Part shown: positions 63,832-64,000 of the stretch, piece after piece
Layout of the letters: the number at the start of each line of letters is the position of its first letter
Numbering within the stretch: position 1 is the stretch's first letter
Assembly: GCF_001792815.1 (NCBI RefSeq)
Contig: NZ_CP017674.1
Coordinates: 2,976,001-3,040,000 of the forward strand
From: Microbacterium sp. BH-3-3-3
GTDB lineage: Bacteria; Actinomycetota; Actinomycetes; Actinomycetales; Microbacteriaceae
Length of the DNA stretch: 64,000 bases
Direction: 5' to 3'
Made by a program: the position numbers and the translations under genes
Notes under the pieces: model-generated
Told to the model about the DNA's origin: nothing
Databases searched by the model: none
The model's input: only the letters and a program-made list of their open reading frames with translations

Positions 63832-64000
63832 TCAGGCCGAAGCGATGGCCCGGTCGGTCAGGCGGTCGCCCGACTCGAGGTCGAACACGTGGATGTGGCC
63901 GGGGACCGGCGCCAGCACGACCGTCTCGCCCGCGTTGGGGTGACGGCGGCCGTCGACGCGCGCGACGAGGTCGGTGCGCTTGCCGTTGATGTCGGTGTGG
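63832..64000 (-). CDS. Sugar ABC transporter ATPase, C-terminal part (MsmK/UgpC-like)
   Basis: The 55 C-terminal residues of a gene that continues beyond the window. The segment GETVVLAPVPGHIHVFDLES is typical of the TOBE domain at the end of MsmK/UgpC-type ATPases, which power several carbohydrate importers. Nothing of the ATPase core is visible, so the call rests on this end only. A terminator follows 15 bases after the stop. Confidence 0.75.
   Translation of the reverse strand, partial: HTDINGKRTDLVARVDGRRHPNAGETVVLAPVPGHIHVFDLESGDRLTDRAIASA

Overview
The window is chromosomal DNA from a high-GC Gram-positive bacterium, most likely an actinobacterium of the Microbacteriaceae (Microbacterium-like). 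Evidence: GC around 70 %, many GTG starts, four-base ATGA/GTGA overlaps throughout operons, actinobacterial gene sets (carD-ispDF-cysS-rlmB, senX3-regX3-phoU, ppk1-mutT1, sigK-rskA, glnR) and DmdR/IdeR-type iron boxes. The genus is an inference from gene content; there is no rRNA here.

Layout. 1-9.8 kb: deoC, tRNA-Thr(CGT), an MMPL transporter with a palindromic operator, pncA, an orphan PAS histidine kinase, a membrane molybdopterin oxidoreductase, a divergent EamA/Lrp pair and small membrane proteins. 9.8-14.1 kb: an aldo/keto reductase, then mesD-mesX (folate-independent methionine synthase and its partner) divergent from a LysR regulator. 14.1-23.5 kb: a seven-gene iron-siderophore operon (lipoprotein, two FecCD permeases, ATPase, asymmetric IrtAB-like ABC pair, siderophore-interacting reductase) behind an iron box, with an AraC regulator upstream. 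23.5-26.7 kb: a foreign, lower-GC island ending at tRNA-Lys(TTT), carrying an AIPR-family putative phage-defence protein, a 71-aa Cys/His-rich protein and an apparent tyrosine-recombinase remnant. 26.8-29.9 kb: a second iron uptake locus (two permeases divergent from a lipoprotein) sharing one iron box and lacking its own ATPase. 30.0-32.4 kb: a fasciclin lipoprotein divergent from sigK-rskA. 33.4-48.5 kb: pabC, pstSCAB, a Pls/PosA-type amino-acid homopolymer synthetase with a coupled M1 peptidase, then the convergent operon ppk1-mutT1-phosphopantetheinyl transferase, and glnR. 48.6-52.7 kb: a frameshifted membrane gene, a 37-aa membrane protein, nitrobindin, ygfZ, a FUSC protein and a methyltransferase. 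52.7-64 kb: gpmA, phoU, senX3-regX3, a lipoprotein, carD, ispDF, a GNAT, cysS, rlmB, an NmrA-like protein, a DUF4032 protein and the end of a sugar ABC ATPase.

How it fits together. Three tandem 11-nt PHO-box pairs (upstream of pstS, ppk1 and senX3) tie phosphate uptake, polyphosphate synthesis and the SenX3-RegX3 system into one visible Pho regulon. The Pls-type synthetase starts in the same intergenic region as pstS, and the phosphopantetheinyl transferase its carrier domain needs is the last gene of the Pho-box-driven ppk1 operon; this is the most interesting unexplained system in the window. The AIPR island is the best candidate for an uncharacterised defence unit. A second recurrent signal is TANNNT placed exactly six bases before the start codon at a dozen genes, which points to leaderless transcription.
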